The notes under the pieces are model-generated. The model was not told the origin of the DNA. It ran no database searches and saw only the letters and a program-made list of their open reading frames with translations. Of a stretch of 64,000 nucleotides of DNA, positions 22,148 to 30,268 are shown piece by piece. The DNA comes from Mycobacterium celatum (GTDB lineage Bacteria; Actinomycetota; Actinomycetes; Mycobacteriales; Mycobacteriaceae), in NCBI RefSeq assembly GCF_002101595.1, contig NZ_LQOM01000016.1, positions 62,001 through 126,000 of the forward strand, written 5' to 3'. The position numbers were made by a program, and so were the translations under genes. Within the stretch, counting starts at the first letter, position 1, and each line of letters begins with the position of its first letter.

Positions 22148-22839
22148 CAGTTGTAGGCTCTCCGCTCGTCGGGCGGGGGGATCTGGGCGCCCTTGTACTC
22201 CACCGGGATGCCGCCGAGCGGGTAGTCCTTGCGTTGCGGGTGACCGTGCCAGTCGTCGGGCATCTCGATGCGGGTCAGCGACGGGTGGCCGTCGAAGATG
22301 ATGCCGAAGAAGTCGTAGGTCTCCCGCTCGTGCCAGTCGTTGGTGGGATAGATCGAAAACAGCGACGGGATGTGCGGATCAGCGTCCGGCACAGCCACTT
22401 CCAGCCGGACGCGACGGTTGTGGGTGATCGACTTGAGCGGGTACACCGCGTGCAGTTCGCGGCCGGTCTCGCGCGGGTAGTGCACCCCGTTGACGCCCAG
22501 GCACAGCTCGAAGCGCAGCGCAGGCTCGTCGCGCAGCCGCTGGGCGACCTGCGGCAGCATCTCGCGGCGCACGTGCAGGGTCAGCTCCTCGCGGTAGACC
22601 ACGACTTTCTCAATCGCATCGGTGAATTTGACGCCGTTGGCCTGCAACGCCTCGGCCAACTGGTCGACCACCTCGTCGAAGTAGCCGCCGAAGGGTCGCG
22701 GGCTGCTGCCCGGCAGCGCGACCTGCCGGATGAGTCTGCCGTATCCCGACGTGTCACCGCTGTCGGAGACCCCGAACATGCCACGCCGGACGTCGATTAC
22801 TTCTTCGTCGGTGCGGCCGGTTTGGTCGGGTGGGCTCAT
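22147..22839 (-). CDS. nuoC: NADH-quinone oxidoreductase subunit C
   Basis: A 230-residue 30-kDa-type subunit of the complex I connecting module. The family signature [19 protein letters not shown] near residue 165 is intact, followed by the [20 protein letters not shown] segment. The ATG overlaps the nuoB stop (ATGA). An N-terminal extension of about 45 residues ([20 protein letters not shown]) is acidic and probably flexible, as in other mycobacterial NuoC proteins. Confidence 0.97.
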   Translation of the reverse strand: MSPPDQTGRTDEEVIDVRRGMFGVSDSGDTSGYGRLIRQVALPGSSPRPFGGYFDEVVDQLAEALQANGVKFTDAIEKVVVYREELTLHVRREMLPQVAQRLRDEPALRFELCLGVNGVHYPRETGRELHAVYPLKSITHNRRVRLEVAVPDADPHIPSLFSIYPTNDWHERETYDFFGIIFDGHPSLTRIEMPDDWHGHPQRKDYPLGGIPVEYKGAQIPPPDERRAYN

Positions 22840-23390
22840 CGCAGCAGTCCGCGCATCTCGATCGTGGGCCTGGCCGCCAGCGCCGCCTCTTCGGCTTCGG
22901 CGATGGCGCGCTCCCTGTCGACGCCCAGCGGCATCTCCTGAATCTTGTCGTGCAGCTTCAGGATTGCGTACAGCAGCATCTCGGGGCGGGGTGGACAGCC
23001 GGGCAGGTAGATATCCACCGGGACGACGTGGTCCACACCCTGCACGATCGCGTAGTTGTTGAACATTCCGCCCGACGACGCGCATACGCCCATCGCCAGT
23101 ACCCATTTCGGTTCGGCCATCTGGTCGTAGATCTGGCGCAGCACCGGCGCCATTTTCTGGCTGACCCGGCCGGCGACGATCATCAGGTCGGCCTGCCGCG
23201 GCGTCGCGGAGAACCGCTCCATGCCGAAGCGTGCGATGTCGAATCGCGGCGAAGCCGTCGACATCATCTCGATGGCGCAGCAGGCCAATCCGAATGTCGC
23301 CGGCCACAACGAGTTCTTCCGGAAATACCCCGCCAGTCGCTCGACGGTGGTCAGCAGGAAACCGCTGGGCAGTTTCTCTTCCAGGCCCAC
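22836..23390 (-). CDS. nuoB: NADH-quinone oxidoreductase subunit B
   Basis: A 184-residue subunit carrying cluster N2, the last electron carrier before quinone. All four ligands are visible: the adjacent Cys pair in [10 protein letters not shown] near residue 37, [18 protein letters not shown] near 102 and [10 protein letters not shown] near 132. It begins 8 bp after the nuoA stop. The length is normal. It is essential for a functional complex. Confidence 0.98.
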   Translation of the reverse strand: MGLEEKLPSGFLLTTVERLAGYFRKNSLWPATFGLACCAIEMMSTASPRFDIARFGMERFSATPRQADLMIVAGRVSQKMAPVLRQIYDQMAEPKWVLAMGVCASSGGMFNNYAIVQGVDHVVPVDIYLPGCPPRPEMLLYAILKLHDKIQEMPLGVDRERAIAEAEEAALAARPTIEMRGLLR

Positions 23391-23398
23391 GCCCTACC

Positions 23399-23776
23399 TC
23401 AATCCCACGTCAGGCCGCCGCGACGCCACACGTACGCATAGGCGACGAACACCGTGAGCATGAACACCACCATTTCGACGAGCGCGAACACGCCCAGCGC
23501 GTCGTAGCTGACCGCCCACGGATACAGGAACACGATTTCGATGTCGAAGACGATGAACAGCATCGCGGTCAGGTAATACTTCACCGGGAACCGCTGTCCG
23601 CTGCCCGCGTGCGGCGCATTTGCCGGCTGGTGGGCGGGTTCGATCCCGCACTCGTAGGCCTCCAACTTCGACCGGTTGTACCGCGACGGGCCCACCACCA
23701 GCGCCACGGCCACCGAGAAGATCGCGAAAGCGGCGGCGATCGCCCCGAGCACCAGGATCGGCGTGTAGAGATTCAT
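23399..23776 (-). CDS. nuoA: NADH-quinone oxidoreductase subunit A
   Basis: A 125-residue, three-helix membrane subunit and the first gene of the 14-gene operon. YECGIEP near residue 40 carries the conserved loop Cys, and [20 protein letters not shown] is the signature second helix. The ATG at 23776 is chosen because GAGGAG lies about 12 bp upstream and the first membrane helix then begins at once. An in-frame ATG at 23821 would add a charged 15-residue leader and place a Crp-like site inside the gene. Two Crp-like sites upstream suggest control by cAMP receptor protein. Confidence 0.95.
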   Translation of the reverse strand: MNLYTPILVLGAIAAAFAIFSVAVALVVGPSRYNRSKLEAYECGIEPAHQPANAPHAGSGQRFPVKYYLTAMLFIVFDIEIVFLYPWAVSYDALGVFALVEMVVFMLTVFVAYAYVWRRGGLTWD

Positions 23777-23806
23777 CGCGCGGCGCTGCTCCTCGTGGCT
23801 GTCTCC

Positions 23807-23822
23807 TGTGACCTCAACCACA
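23807..23822 (-). promoter_or_regulatory. Crp-like site proximal to nuoA
   Basis: TGTGA-CCTCAA-CCACA fits the mycobacterial Crp consensus TGTGA-N6-TCACA with one mismatch. Its centre is about 38 bp upstream of the nuoA ATG, so it could overlap the promoter or leader. It is embedded in a 19-bp direct repeat (23807-23825) shared with the distal site. Binding is inferred. Confidence 0.5.
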
Positions 23823-23862
23823 GCCTAGCGATCGTGTGTGCCACTCCGCTCAGGGGTTCGGA

Positions 23863-23878
23863 TGTGACCTCGGCCACA
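23863..23878 (-). promoter_or_regulatory. Crp-like site distal to nuoA
   Basis: TGTGA-CCTCGG-CCACA is the second copy of the 19-bp repeat (17 of 19 positions shared). Its centre lies 56 bp upstream of the proximal site and about 94 bp upstream of nuoA. The paired arrangement suggests one activating and one repressing or cooperative site. It also lies between nuoA and the response-regulator gene, in a gap without other features. Confidence 0.5.
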
Positions 23879-23949
23879 GCCGGTCAAGCGCATGCAGATG
23901 TGGCGGCGCTGCCGCGAAAAAGCTACGGCGCTACGGTGATTCGCGTTCG

Positions 23950-24348
23950 TCAGGCGGCGGGGGTACGCAGCAGGCCCGCCACTGTGCGGCCGAGTTGAAT
24001 GGGATCGACCGGATGCGGCACCGCGGCCTCGGCCCGCGACCAACTGGCCAGCCAGGCGTCGTCGGGGCGCCCGGTGAGCACCACGATCGGCGGACAGTGG
24101 GCGACCTCGTCCTTGAGCTGTTTCGCGATACCCATCCCGCCCTCCGGGGTGGCCTCGCCGTCGAGAATGGCCAGGTCGATGCCGCCGGCGTCGACCTGCT
24201 TGATCACCATCGGTCCGGTCGCTACCTCGACGTAGCTCAGCTCGGGCAGATCGGGGTGGATCCGCTTGCCGAGTGCCAGCATCACGTCCTGGCGGGTTTT
24301 CGCATTGTTGCTGTAGACGAGGATCCGGAGCGCGTCGGTGGCGGCCAC
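23950..24348 (-). CDS. Atypical response-regulator receiver protein (Rv3143-like)
   Basis: A 132-residue stand-alone receiver domain without an output domain, from a GTG start. The phosphorylatable Asp is probably the one in DLAILDGEATPEGG, and the Thr in VVLTGR is kept. The usual acidic pair at the first strand is replaced (ILVYSNNAKTR where ILVVDD is expected), and the conserved Lys is His (VPHPVDP). It may therefore signal without classical Mg-dependent phosphorylation. Position and size match Rv3143, next to nuoA in M. tuberculosis. The M. tuberculosis neighbour PPE52 is absent. It could act through protein contacts. Confidence 0.85.
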   Translation of the reverse strand: MAATDALRILVYSNNAKTRQDVMLALGKRIHPDLPELSYVEVATGPMVIKQVDAGGIDLAILDGEATPEGGMGIAKQLKDEVAHCPPIVVLTGRPDDAWLASWSRAEAAVPHPVDPIQLGRTVAGLLRTPAA

Positions 24349-24416
24349 GGTGCAGAGCCTAGCCCGACGACGATGAGGGCCGGGTAACGGCCCGAAAGAG
24401 GAGTCGGGCAATCAGG

Positions 24417-24950
24417 CTAACGCCCGCGGACGAAGTAGGCGTCGGCCGCGGCGGTGGCCGTCTTGCCGATCATCCCGAGCCGATTCCAGCCGAGGCCGAA
24501 CTGCGTCCGGTCGATCTTGATCTTCGTGGTGATGCGCACCGAGCCGTCGCCGAGCACAGTGACCTGGACCGGCAGCGGCAGCGGCTCACTGATCCCCTTG
24601 ATGGTGAAGGTGGCCCGCAGATCGGCAGCGTTGCCGGTCCCGGGCTGGACGGCGGTGACGACGACGCTGATCTCCGGGAAACGCTCGACATCGAAGAAGT
24701 CGGCCGAGCGCAGGTGCTCGTCGCGTTTGCGGATGCCGGTGCGCAGCGACGCCGTCTGGATGTCGAGGCGGCCGAAGACCGCGCCTTTGCCGGTGACTTG
24801 CCCGTCGGCGCTGACGTCGGTGAACTGGCCCTTGACGTTCATCAGGCCCCAGAAGTTCCTGATCTTGAAGGCGACGGTGGAGCGGTCCGGGACCAGATTC
24901 CACACCCCGGCGGTGTCCGGATCGCTCAGCAGCGTTTCTACGGTAGTCAT
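24417..24950 (-). CDS. YceI-family lipocalin-like protein
   Basis: A 177-residue YceI-like protein, a beta-barrel family that binds isoprenoid or other lipophilic molecules. Family features are the opening AGVWNLVPDRSTVAFKIRNF, the central RKRDEHLRSADFFDVERFPE and the terminal IKIDRTQFGLGWNRLGM segment. No signal peptide is visible, so it is probably cytoplasmic. It is the first gene of the accessory segment beyond the conserved nuoA neighbourhood and shares strand with the following SnoaL-like gene after an 18-bp gap, so they are probably co-transcribed. Confidence 0.87.
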   Translation of the reverse strand: MTTVETLLSDPDTAGVWNLVPDRSTVAFKIRNFWGLMNVKGQFTDVSADGQVTGKGAVFGRLDIQTASLRTGIRKRDEHLRSADFFDVERFPEISVVVTAVQPGTGNAADLRATFTIKGISEPLPLPVQVTVLGDGSVRITTKIKIDRTQFGLGWNRLGMIGKTATAAADAYFVRGR

Positions 24951-24967
24951 CTGCGCCTCCGTTGCAG

Positions 24968-25369
24968 CTAACTCACCAGCGGGGCGAGTTCGGCTGGGTC
25001 GAAGTACTCATCGATACGGCTGATCAGAGCTTGAGAGTTAGGGGAGGCTCCCAACTTAATCACGATGCACACCCGCATGGCGATCGAGCCGCCGTTGTGG
25101 CCGGTGGCGTGCAGGATGTGCTGTTGGACGAATCCGCCCGCGAACAGCTGCCGGTCCAGGATCTCGTAGCGGCGTCGCGCCGTCGCGCCGATGAACCAGT
25201 CGATGACTCGCAGCGCACGCACCTTGTCGCGATCCCGGCCGGCGCCCACTCGCCAGACCGCGATGTCGTCACTCCACAGCCGGGCCACCGTCGCCGTGTC
25301 GCTGTTCTCGATCGCCGCGAAGAGCTGATCGGCCACCGCGGTGATGGTGGCGGCGTCGGCTGCGGGCAT
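24968..25369 (-). CDS. SnoaL-like (NTF2-fold) protein
   Basis: A 133-residue protein with the NTF2/SnoaL-like pattern: an N-terminal helix (ADQLFAAIENSDTATVARLW), a central FVQQHILHATGHNGGSIAMR strand and a terminal ISRIDEYFDPAELAPLVS typical of small polyketide-cyclase-like or limonene-hydrolase-like folds. No catalytic assignment is possible. The start at 25369 is preceded by GGAG. The open frame extends to 25750, but that part is antisense to the hsp20 region. It is likely an operon with the YceI gene downstream. Confidence 0.78.
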   Translation of the reverse strand: MPAADAATITAVADQLFAAIENSDTATVARLWSDDIAVWRVGAGRDRDKVRALRVIDWFIGATARRRYEILDRQLFAGGFVQQHILHATGHNGGSIAMRVCIVIKLGASPNSQALISRIDEYFDPAELAPLVS

Positions 25370-25571
25370 GGCAGCTCCTGTGTCGTTGCGGGTGGTACCA
25401 AGCTGCGCAGCCATGACCGTACCCGTCGTCGCACGGCCAGGGCGGCGGTGCGCCCGGCCCGGCCGCGAAAATTTTTGGATTTTTCTCGTGCCACCGGGAA
25501 TATAGCTCTGTGGTAAGAGGTTTTCTGTGGCGAAAAGAACAGATCTTCGGGCGATGAAGGAGGTGGTAACG

Positions 25572-26006
25572 ATGCTGAGGTTTGAACCACTGTTCCGTGA
25601 CCTGGACCGACTCACCCAGCAGCTATGGGGGACCACGGTCGGCACCGCCACCCGTCCTGCGGCGATGCCGATGGATGTCTGGCGTGAAGGCGACAAGTAC
25701 GTCGTGGAGCTCGACTTGCCGGGCATCAAGCCAGACTCGATCGACATCACCGTGGATCACGACGCGTTGACGGTCAAGGCCGAGCGCCCCTACCCAGGGG
25801 AGGAGGGCCACGACTGGGTGACCGCAGAACGCCCGTACGGGGTGTTCAGTCGACAGCTGTTCCTCGGTGACCAGCTGGACACCGACGCCATCAGCGCCGA
25901 CTACACCGACGGGGTGCTGCGGCTGGCGGTCCCGGTGGCAGAACAAGCCAAGCCGCGCAAGATCGCCATCCAGTCAGGCGCTCAGCAAGCCATCAGCGCC
26001 GCCTAA
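25572..26006 (+). CDS. Hsp20/alpha-crystallin small heat-shock protein
   Basis: A 144-residue ATP-independent holdase chaperone. The alpha-crystallin domain runs from about residue 35 (MPMDVWREGDKYVVELDLPG) through GVFSRQLFLGD to DGVLRLAVPVAEQAKPRKI, which contains the ending V.LPV-like motif. The ATG at 25572 is preceded by AGGAGG, so the upstream in-frame ATG at 25527 is less likely. The leader region is unusually AT-rich (about 25470-25500). A second intact hsp20 and an hsp20 remnant lie 5 kb away, suggesting duplication within this stress segment. Confidence 0.92.
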   Translation: MLRFEPLFRDLDRLTQQLWGTTVGTATRPAAMPMDVWREGDKYVVELDLPGIKPDSIDITVDHDALTVKAERPYPGEEGHDWVTAERPYGVFSRQLFLGDQLDTDAISADYTDGVLRLAVPVAEQAKPRKIAIQSGAQQAISAA

Positions 26007-26726
26007 CCGATCATGGTGGCGGCAGCCGTCCGCGCGAGTCTGCGCGGACGGCGCATCCGCTGCGGGTGGTTGGGGAGGTGATCAGATCACCGCTATGAGC
26101 CGGGCCGCGGCCTGCCTGGCTGTGGTGCCTAGCCCGGACTGGGTACCGGTGCGCGCACATCCGCCTGATCGGCGGGCAAAGGCAAGGCGGGCGGCCAGTC
26201 TTGCAGCGGCTCAGCGGTTTTGGCGTTTCTCGCCGGCCGGTCCAACAGTGGGCCGGCCAGCGTAGCTGGGGCCATGTGCGACGGGGTGGTCCACCCGGTG
26301 CACGGTGAACCGGCGATGGCCGGTCTCGTCATCGCCCTGCCCGCCGCCGGGTTGGCAGGTCACCGCGTACCCCAGTGGCTGCGACACGTTGTTCAGCCGG
26401 TCGGCCTCCGCGTCTTGGGTTTCCTTGCCTGTGGGCATGGGTTCAATTCTCCTGAATGGCGTTGCGGAGCATGGTAAATGCCGAGGTCGCAGCTGATTTG
26501 GCGATATCGGGTTGCTGTCGCTGTGCCGAGTGTGGCGGCTGTGTCAGCCGGCGACATGCCGCGTGGGGTCACCATGACTTCCGAGTGTGGCAACCGCGTC
26601 GGCCGACTGCGTGCTCCCGCAAGGCCTAAAAAGCGGCTCCGGATTCGTGCTGGCATGTGAGTGGCGCACCTGACCGAATGCGCAATGCTGTGGCCCCGGA
26701 AGACAAACCGATCGGAGGCGACGCCT
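26007..26726. other. Gene-poor stretch between hsp20 and the DUF5130-like gene
   Basis: No convincing gene lies here. The frames are short and lack recognisable domains; the only one with a plausible ribosome-binding site is the minus-strand frame at 26211-26438, listed separately. I see no tRNA, repeat array or insertion-sequence end. Confidence 0.5.
26211..26438 (-). CDS. Hypothetical small protein
   Basis: A possible 75-residue, hydrophilic, Gly/His/Arg-rich protein (starting MPTGKETQDAEADRLNNVSQ). The only support is an AGGAG motif about 10 bp before the ATG and the absence of a competing gene. No domain, signal peptide or membrane segment is visible. The composition of the second half looks like out-of-frame high-GC sequence, so it may be a decayed gene or not a gene at all. 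Confidence 0.25.
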   Translation of the reverse strand: MPTGKETQDAEADRLNNVSQPLGYAVTCQPGGGQGDDETGHRRFTVHRVDHPVAHGPSYAGRPTVGPAGEKRQNR

Positions 26727-27233
26727 GTGGCAACTGGGTACATGGCCACCATCACCGAAGCGATGGAGAAACGCGAGCTGCCGCCCGGCTTCGTGGTCAC
26801 CGCCAGTGGCCGGATCTCGGGTGCGGCCGAGCCGGCCCAGGCAACGCGGCGCTATCCCTTGAAAACCATGGATCTCGTCGCCCTGGACGATGCGCTGACC
26901 TATGGCACCCGGGACTGCACGGCGCGGCTCGCGGTCTACGTCGGTGACCTTGGAGAACACAGTGCGGCGCGTGCCCGCCAAATTCTGGCCAAGGTGCCCA
27001 CACCCAACGAGGCGGTGCTGGTGGCGGTCGACCCGAACCGGCATGCGATCGAAGTGGTCTACGGAGAAGGTCTGCGGGGACGCGGAGCCCAAACCGCTGC
27101 ACCGCGCGCAGTCGCGGCGGCCGCGGCGGCGTACAGGTCCGGCAAAGATTTGACACGGGGACTGGTCGACGCGGTGCGTGTGCTCGCCACCGAAATTTAC
27201 CCCGTTGAGCCACCGCGAAAGTCGATACCCTAG
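26727..27233 (+). CDS. DUF5130/TPM-like domain protein
   Basis: A protein of about 168 residues resembling the actinobacterial DUF5130 family, related to the TPM domain. It has an N-terminal ELPPGFVVTASGRISGA region and a core around LAVYVGDLGEHSAARARQIL, then AVLVAVDPNRHAIEVVYGEG near residue 105, with an Ala-rich amphipathic helix after it. A GTG start at 26727 with GGAGG 8 bp upstream is preferred; in-frame ATGs at 26661 and 26742 are alternatives. The next gene begins 5 bp after the stop. The role is unknown; TPM-like domains elsewhere are linked to membrane or phosphatase functions. Confidence 0.65.
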   Translation: MATGYMATITEAMEKRELPPGFVVTASGRISGAAEPAQATRRYPLKTMDLVALDDALTYGTRDCTARLAVYVGDLGEHSAARARQILAKVPTPNEAVLVAVDPNRHAIEVVYGEGLRGRGAQTAAPRAVAAAAAAYRSGKDLTRGLVDAVRVLATEIYPVEPPRKSIP

Positions 27234-27238
27234 GCCGC

Positions 27239-27616
27239 ATGACTGACAACGGCATGCTCGATGCGTTGCTGAAACTTGAACGGGCAGGCTGGGATTCGCT
27301 GTGCGACGGGACGGGCTCGCGCTTCTACGGCGACGTGATGCTGCCCGACGCGGTCATGGTGGCCGCCAACGGCATGGTGATGGATCGCGACACCGTGGTA
27401 TCGGCGCTGTCCGAGTCCCCGCCCTGGCGCACATACGAAATCGCCGATGTGCGGTTGATCCGCGCCGACGACGACAACGCGGCGCTGGTGTACACGGGTA
27501 CCGGCTACCGCGGCGAGGACGAGCCGGCCTTCGTCGCCGCCATGTCCAGCGTCTACCACCGCACCGAGAATGGTTGGAAGCTGGTGCTGTACCAGCAGAC
27601 CCAGATCGCGGGCTGA
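27239..27616 (+). CDS. DUF4440/SnoaL-like NTF2-fold protein
   Basis: A 125-residue NTF2-like protein. It shows the typical pattern LLKLERAGWDSL..GTGSRFYGDVMLPDAVMV, a helix after the D.V motif, and the terminal SSVYHRTENGWKLVLYQQTQ signature of DUF4440-like proteins. It begins 5 bp after the DUF5130-like gene, so the two are probably an operon. Proteins of this fold bind small ligands or catalyse isomerisation; no catalytic residue can be assigned. Confidence 0.8.
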   Translation: MTDNGMLDALLKLERAGWDSLCDGTGSRFYGDVMLPDAVMVAANGMVMDRDTVVSALSESPPWRTYEIADVRLIRADDDNAALVYTGTGYRGEDEPAFVAAMSSVYHRTENGWKLVLYQQTQIAG

Positions 27617-27636
27617 CGACGCAGCGGCCGTCACCG

Positions 27637-28005
27637 TCAGATGTCGTCGAGCGTCGGCACGATTTCGACGAGTTCCGATAAGTCGGCGGCCGCCAGCGCC
27701 GCGGCACTGGGCCCTTTGTGTGCGCCGACCAGACAGAGGCCGATGTCGGATTCACCGGCTTGGGTCGCCGCCGATGTCAGCGCATCGATTCCGTCCCCGT
27801 CGATGCGGTTCACTCCGCTCAGATCGAGCGCCAGCAAGCCCGGTGAGCTGAGCAGCTCGTCGGCGACAGCCCGTCGCATCGCTGCTGTCCCGTCGGAAAC
27901 CAGCTCGCCATTCACCTGGATGACGCTCGTGCCCGCCGCAGGCCGTTGTACCTGCACCGTGAGGGGGTTGGGCTCTCCCCCTGACGGGTAACATCCTGGA
28001 CTCAT
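27637..28005 (-). CDS. STAS-domain protein (anti-sigma-factor-antagonist-like)
   Basis: A 122-residue STAS domain: VIQVNGELVSDGTAAMRRAV, then LLALDLSGVNRIDGDGIDAL near residue 75. In SpoIIAA-type antagonists the residue phosphorylated by the anti-sigma kinase is the second Ser of a DSSG motif; here the site reads DGDG, placing an Asp where that Ser would be. It may be locked in a phospho-mimetic state or be a non-switchable STAS protein. No kinase or sigma-factor gene is adjacent. GGAGG lies just upstream of the ATG. It converges with the preceding SnoaL-like gene. Confidence 0.82.
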   Translation of the reverse strand: MSPGCYPSGGEPNPLTVQVQRPAAGTSVIQVNGELVSDGTAAMRRAVADELLSSPGLLALDLSGVNRIDGDGIDALTSAATQAGESDIGLCLVGAHKGPSAAALAAADLSELVEIVPTLDDI

Positions 28006-28181
28006 CGAGCCTCCGGCCGGGGCCCGGGATCATGCCGTTGGCGCGCTTCAGTGGGTGCGCCGAACTATACGCGTCCCGGCTGTGCGGACCCAGTATGCGC
28101 GGTGCAGCGGTGAGCGACACCGTCCCGTCGGATTCAACCATATTCGCGGCAATTGACCTGTGAGGCCTAGCCGTAACGGGA

Positions 28182-29791
28182 TCAGCGGCCTAGCCGGCCG
28201 GCATCGCCTCGCTTGGAAGGCCGGGGCCGCAGGAAGCGCCAGGCCCGCGTGGCGGCGTGCAGGTTGAACCGGGTGTCGACGTCACGCAGGTCATAGCCCG
28301 TCACCTCGCCGATGCGGGCCAGACGATAGCGCAACGTGCTCCGATGTATGTGTAAGGCTGCGGCGGTTTCGTCGTAGTTGCCGCCGCGCTCGAGGTACTC
28401 GCTGAGCGTCGCGACGAAATCGGAGTTTTTGTTCTCGTCGTATTCGAGTAGTGCACCCAGCCATTCGTGCACATAGTCCTCGACGGCCCCGCTGTGCTGG
28501 GCGGCGTCCACCAGGCGATAGAAGCCCAGTTCGTCGTAAGCCGATGCGCCCGGCGGGTCCGAGGAGTGCAGCCGAAGGTTCAGTGCGCGACCAGCTTTCG
28601 CAACAGATTCGGGGATCTCGGTCGGATCTTGGCACGGCGAGCCGATCCCGATCACCGTGGCATCGTCGCCCAGCCGATCGCTGATGGCGGCGTAGAACGC
28701 GCTCGGATCGGGCCGGTTGTCGACGAGCAACACCACCATGCCGTCGTGCCGGCCATGCAGATAGCGCAGGTGCAATGCCGTGGCCGCCTGGCGCGCAGCG
28801 GCAGCCAAGGTCGTATCGGTGGCGTGGGGGTGGTACACCAGCACCGCGTGTTGGGGGCCGTGCAGATCGTGCCCGAGGGCCGCGGCGCGGGCATAGGCCC
28901 CCGACGCGTCGGTTCCCCCCAACAGGTCGTCGACGAGTTCGCGACGCAGAGCGAGCTCTTGCTCGGCGAGGCTTCGGCGATAAGAAAGCTCCATGGCGAG
29001 CAGGGTGCTGGCGTATTCGAGCGCCTCCAGTTGTGCGTCGCCGGCATGCTGGTGCGGATCGATAAGCGACAGCACACCAAGGACTTCGGCATGCGAGCGC
29101 ACCACCGTGGCCACCCGGTTCTTCAAGCGCATCGGGCTGTTCGCCCCCCGCCAGCATCGTGATCAGCCGTTGTCGACGATCGGGGTCCGGCTTGGGATAC
29201 GGTGCGGGCTGGCCGGGCCCAGACCATGCCAGTAGATTGCCGAAGCGGTCTTCGGCGCAGATGGCAAGGCCTGTTACCTGGTTGAGGGCCGCGGTGATGC
29301 CTTGCTCACCGGCACCGGAAGCCAGGGCGCCGACGAGCATTTGATGCATGGTGGTGTGTCCGTGCAGCCGCTGCTGCGCGTCGTTGAGCATGCCGTGGGT
29401 CTCATCGAGCCGACGCGCCAAACCCGCGCCCTGGGCGCGACTTTCGGCCCACGCCAACGCCGCGCCCATCTTCTGAGCCAACAGTGTGAGCAGTAAGCAG
29501 TGCTGGCGCGTTGGCCAACGCCACCCGCCCATCGATCCGGCATTTCGGCAGCTGGCTTTCGATGTCCGTGCGTTGTGGTTGTGCGGCTGGGCAATTGGTG
29601 GGGGCGCCGCCAACACAACGGTAGGTGGCTTCTACCCGGCACGGTGTCAGCGCGGAAACGGCGGTGGCGGCCTTCGCCAGAATTTCCTCGGCGTCGAGCT
29701 GGTCGAAGCTGATCGCTGCAAGTTCGGCCAGACCGCGAGAATCATCGACGATCTCCGCACCTTCTCTTACGGTATTGGCTTCGGTGTTCAT
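28182..29791 (-). pseudogene. PucR/CdaR-type GAF regulator with two frameshifts
   Basis: One regulator of about 535 residues is spread over three frames. The first (29791 to about 29500) encodes a GAF-like N-terminus (AKAATAVSALTPCRVEATYR). The second (about 29490 to 29145) continues with LLTLLAQKMGAALAWAESRA and NQVTGLAICAEDRFGNLLAW. The third (about 29140 to 28182) carries RLKNRVATVVRSHAEVLGVL and the C-terminal PucR-type helix-turn-helix (DETAAALHIHRSTLRYRLAR). Removing one base near 29494 and one G from a six-G minus-strand run (29144-29149) restores a continuous protein, including LAGANSPMRLKNR. It is either decayed or carries two sequencing errors. Confidence 0.8.
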
Positions 29792-30268
29792 TTCGTTCGT
29801 TGGCTAGGGTGAGGCCGAGCATTCGGTGAGGGCGGCGGTAATCCGGCCGGCGGCGTCGAGTCATTCCCGAAGGTTGCTGCCGACCTCGAGGTGGCGGATG
29901 GATGGTTGTCCGTGAATTAGCCGGTGGGCGATCCGCTTCGACGCGTTTCCCTTGCATCCCGGGCGCTAGCCGCTGCTGCTGATGGCACACCAGCATTCGG
30001 TCAAGCAATTCAGCGCGATCAGCGAATCGGTACTGAGCGCTGTGGCCGCTCCCACTGCTGCGGCTGGAAGTTCAACCAGCATGCAGGGTCAGAACAAATC
30101 ATATCTATGCGCCGCGCCTGGTTTGTTCGCCTTGGGCGAACGGCGCGGGACCCCCGAATGGTTTAGGGCTCGTGCTGCCAGGACGAGCCGCCGCGGAGTT
30201 TTTCGACTCCGCAGGAGCACGCGCGCACGCAGTGGCCGTTGCCAGACTTCCGGTACGCAGGAGGAGCC
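29792..30268. other. Non-coding stretch upstream of the thioredoxin gene
   Basis: I see no credible gene in these 477 bp: the open frames have composition typical of shadows, with no domains. It contains the inverted repeat at 30125-30141 and probably the promoter for the thioredoxin gene. Confidence 0.5.
30125..30141. promoter_or_regulatory. ClgR-like palindrome upstream of thioredoxin
   Basis: GTTCGCC-TTG-GGCGAAC is a perfect 7-bp-arm inverted repeat. Read on the minus strand, its core CGC-CCAAG-GCG fits the actinobacterial ClgR consensus as I remember it (CGC-YNANR-GCG flanked by A/T). It is not a LexA box, whose arms have the opposite order. It lies 128 bp upstream of the thioredoxin start. 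ClgR controls protease and small heat-shock genes in mycobacteria; control here is inferred. Confidence 0.35.

Noticed and set aside
30125..30141. LexA/SOS box
   Set aside because: The arms are in the reverse order (GTTC...GAAC rather than GAAC...GTTC) and the spacing differs.
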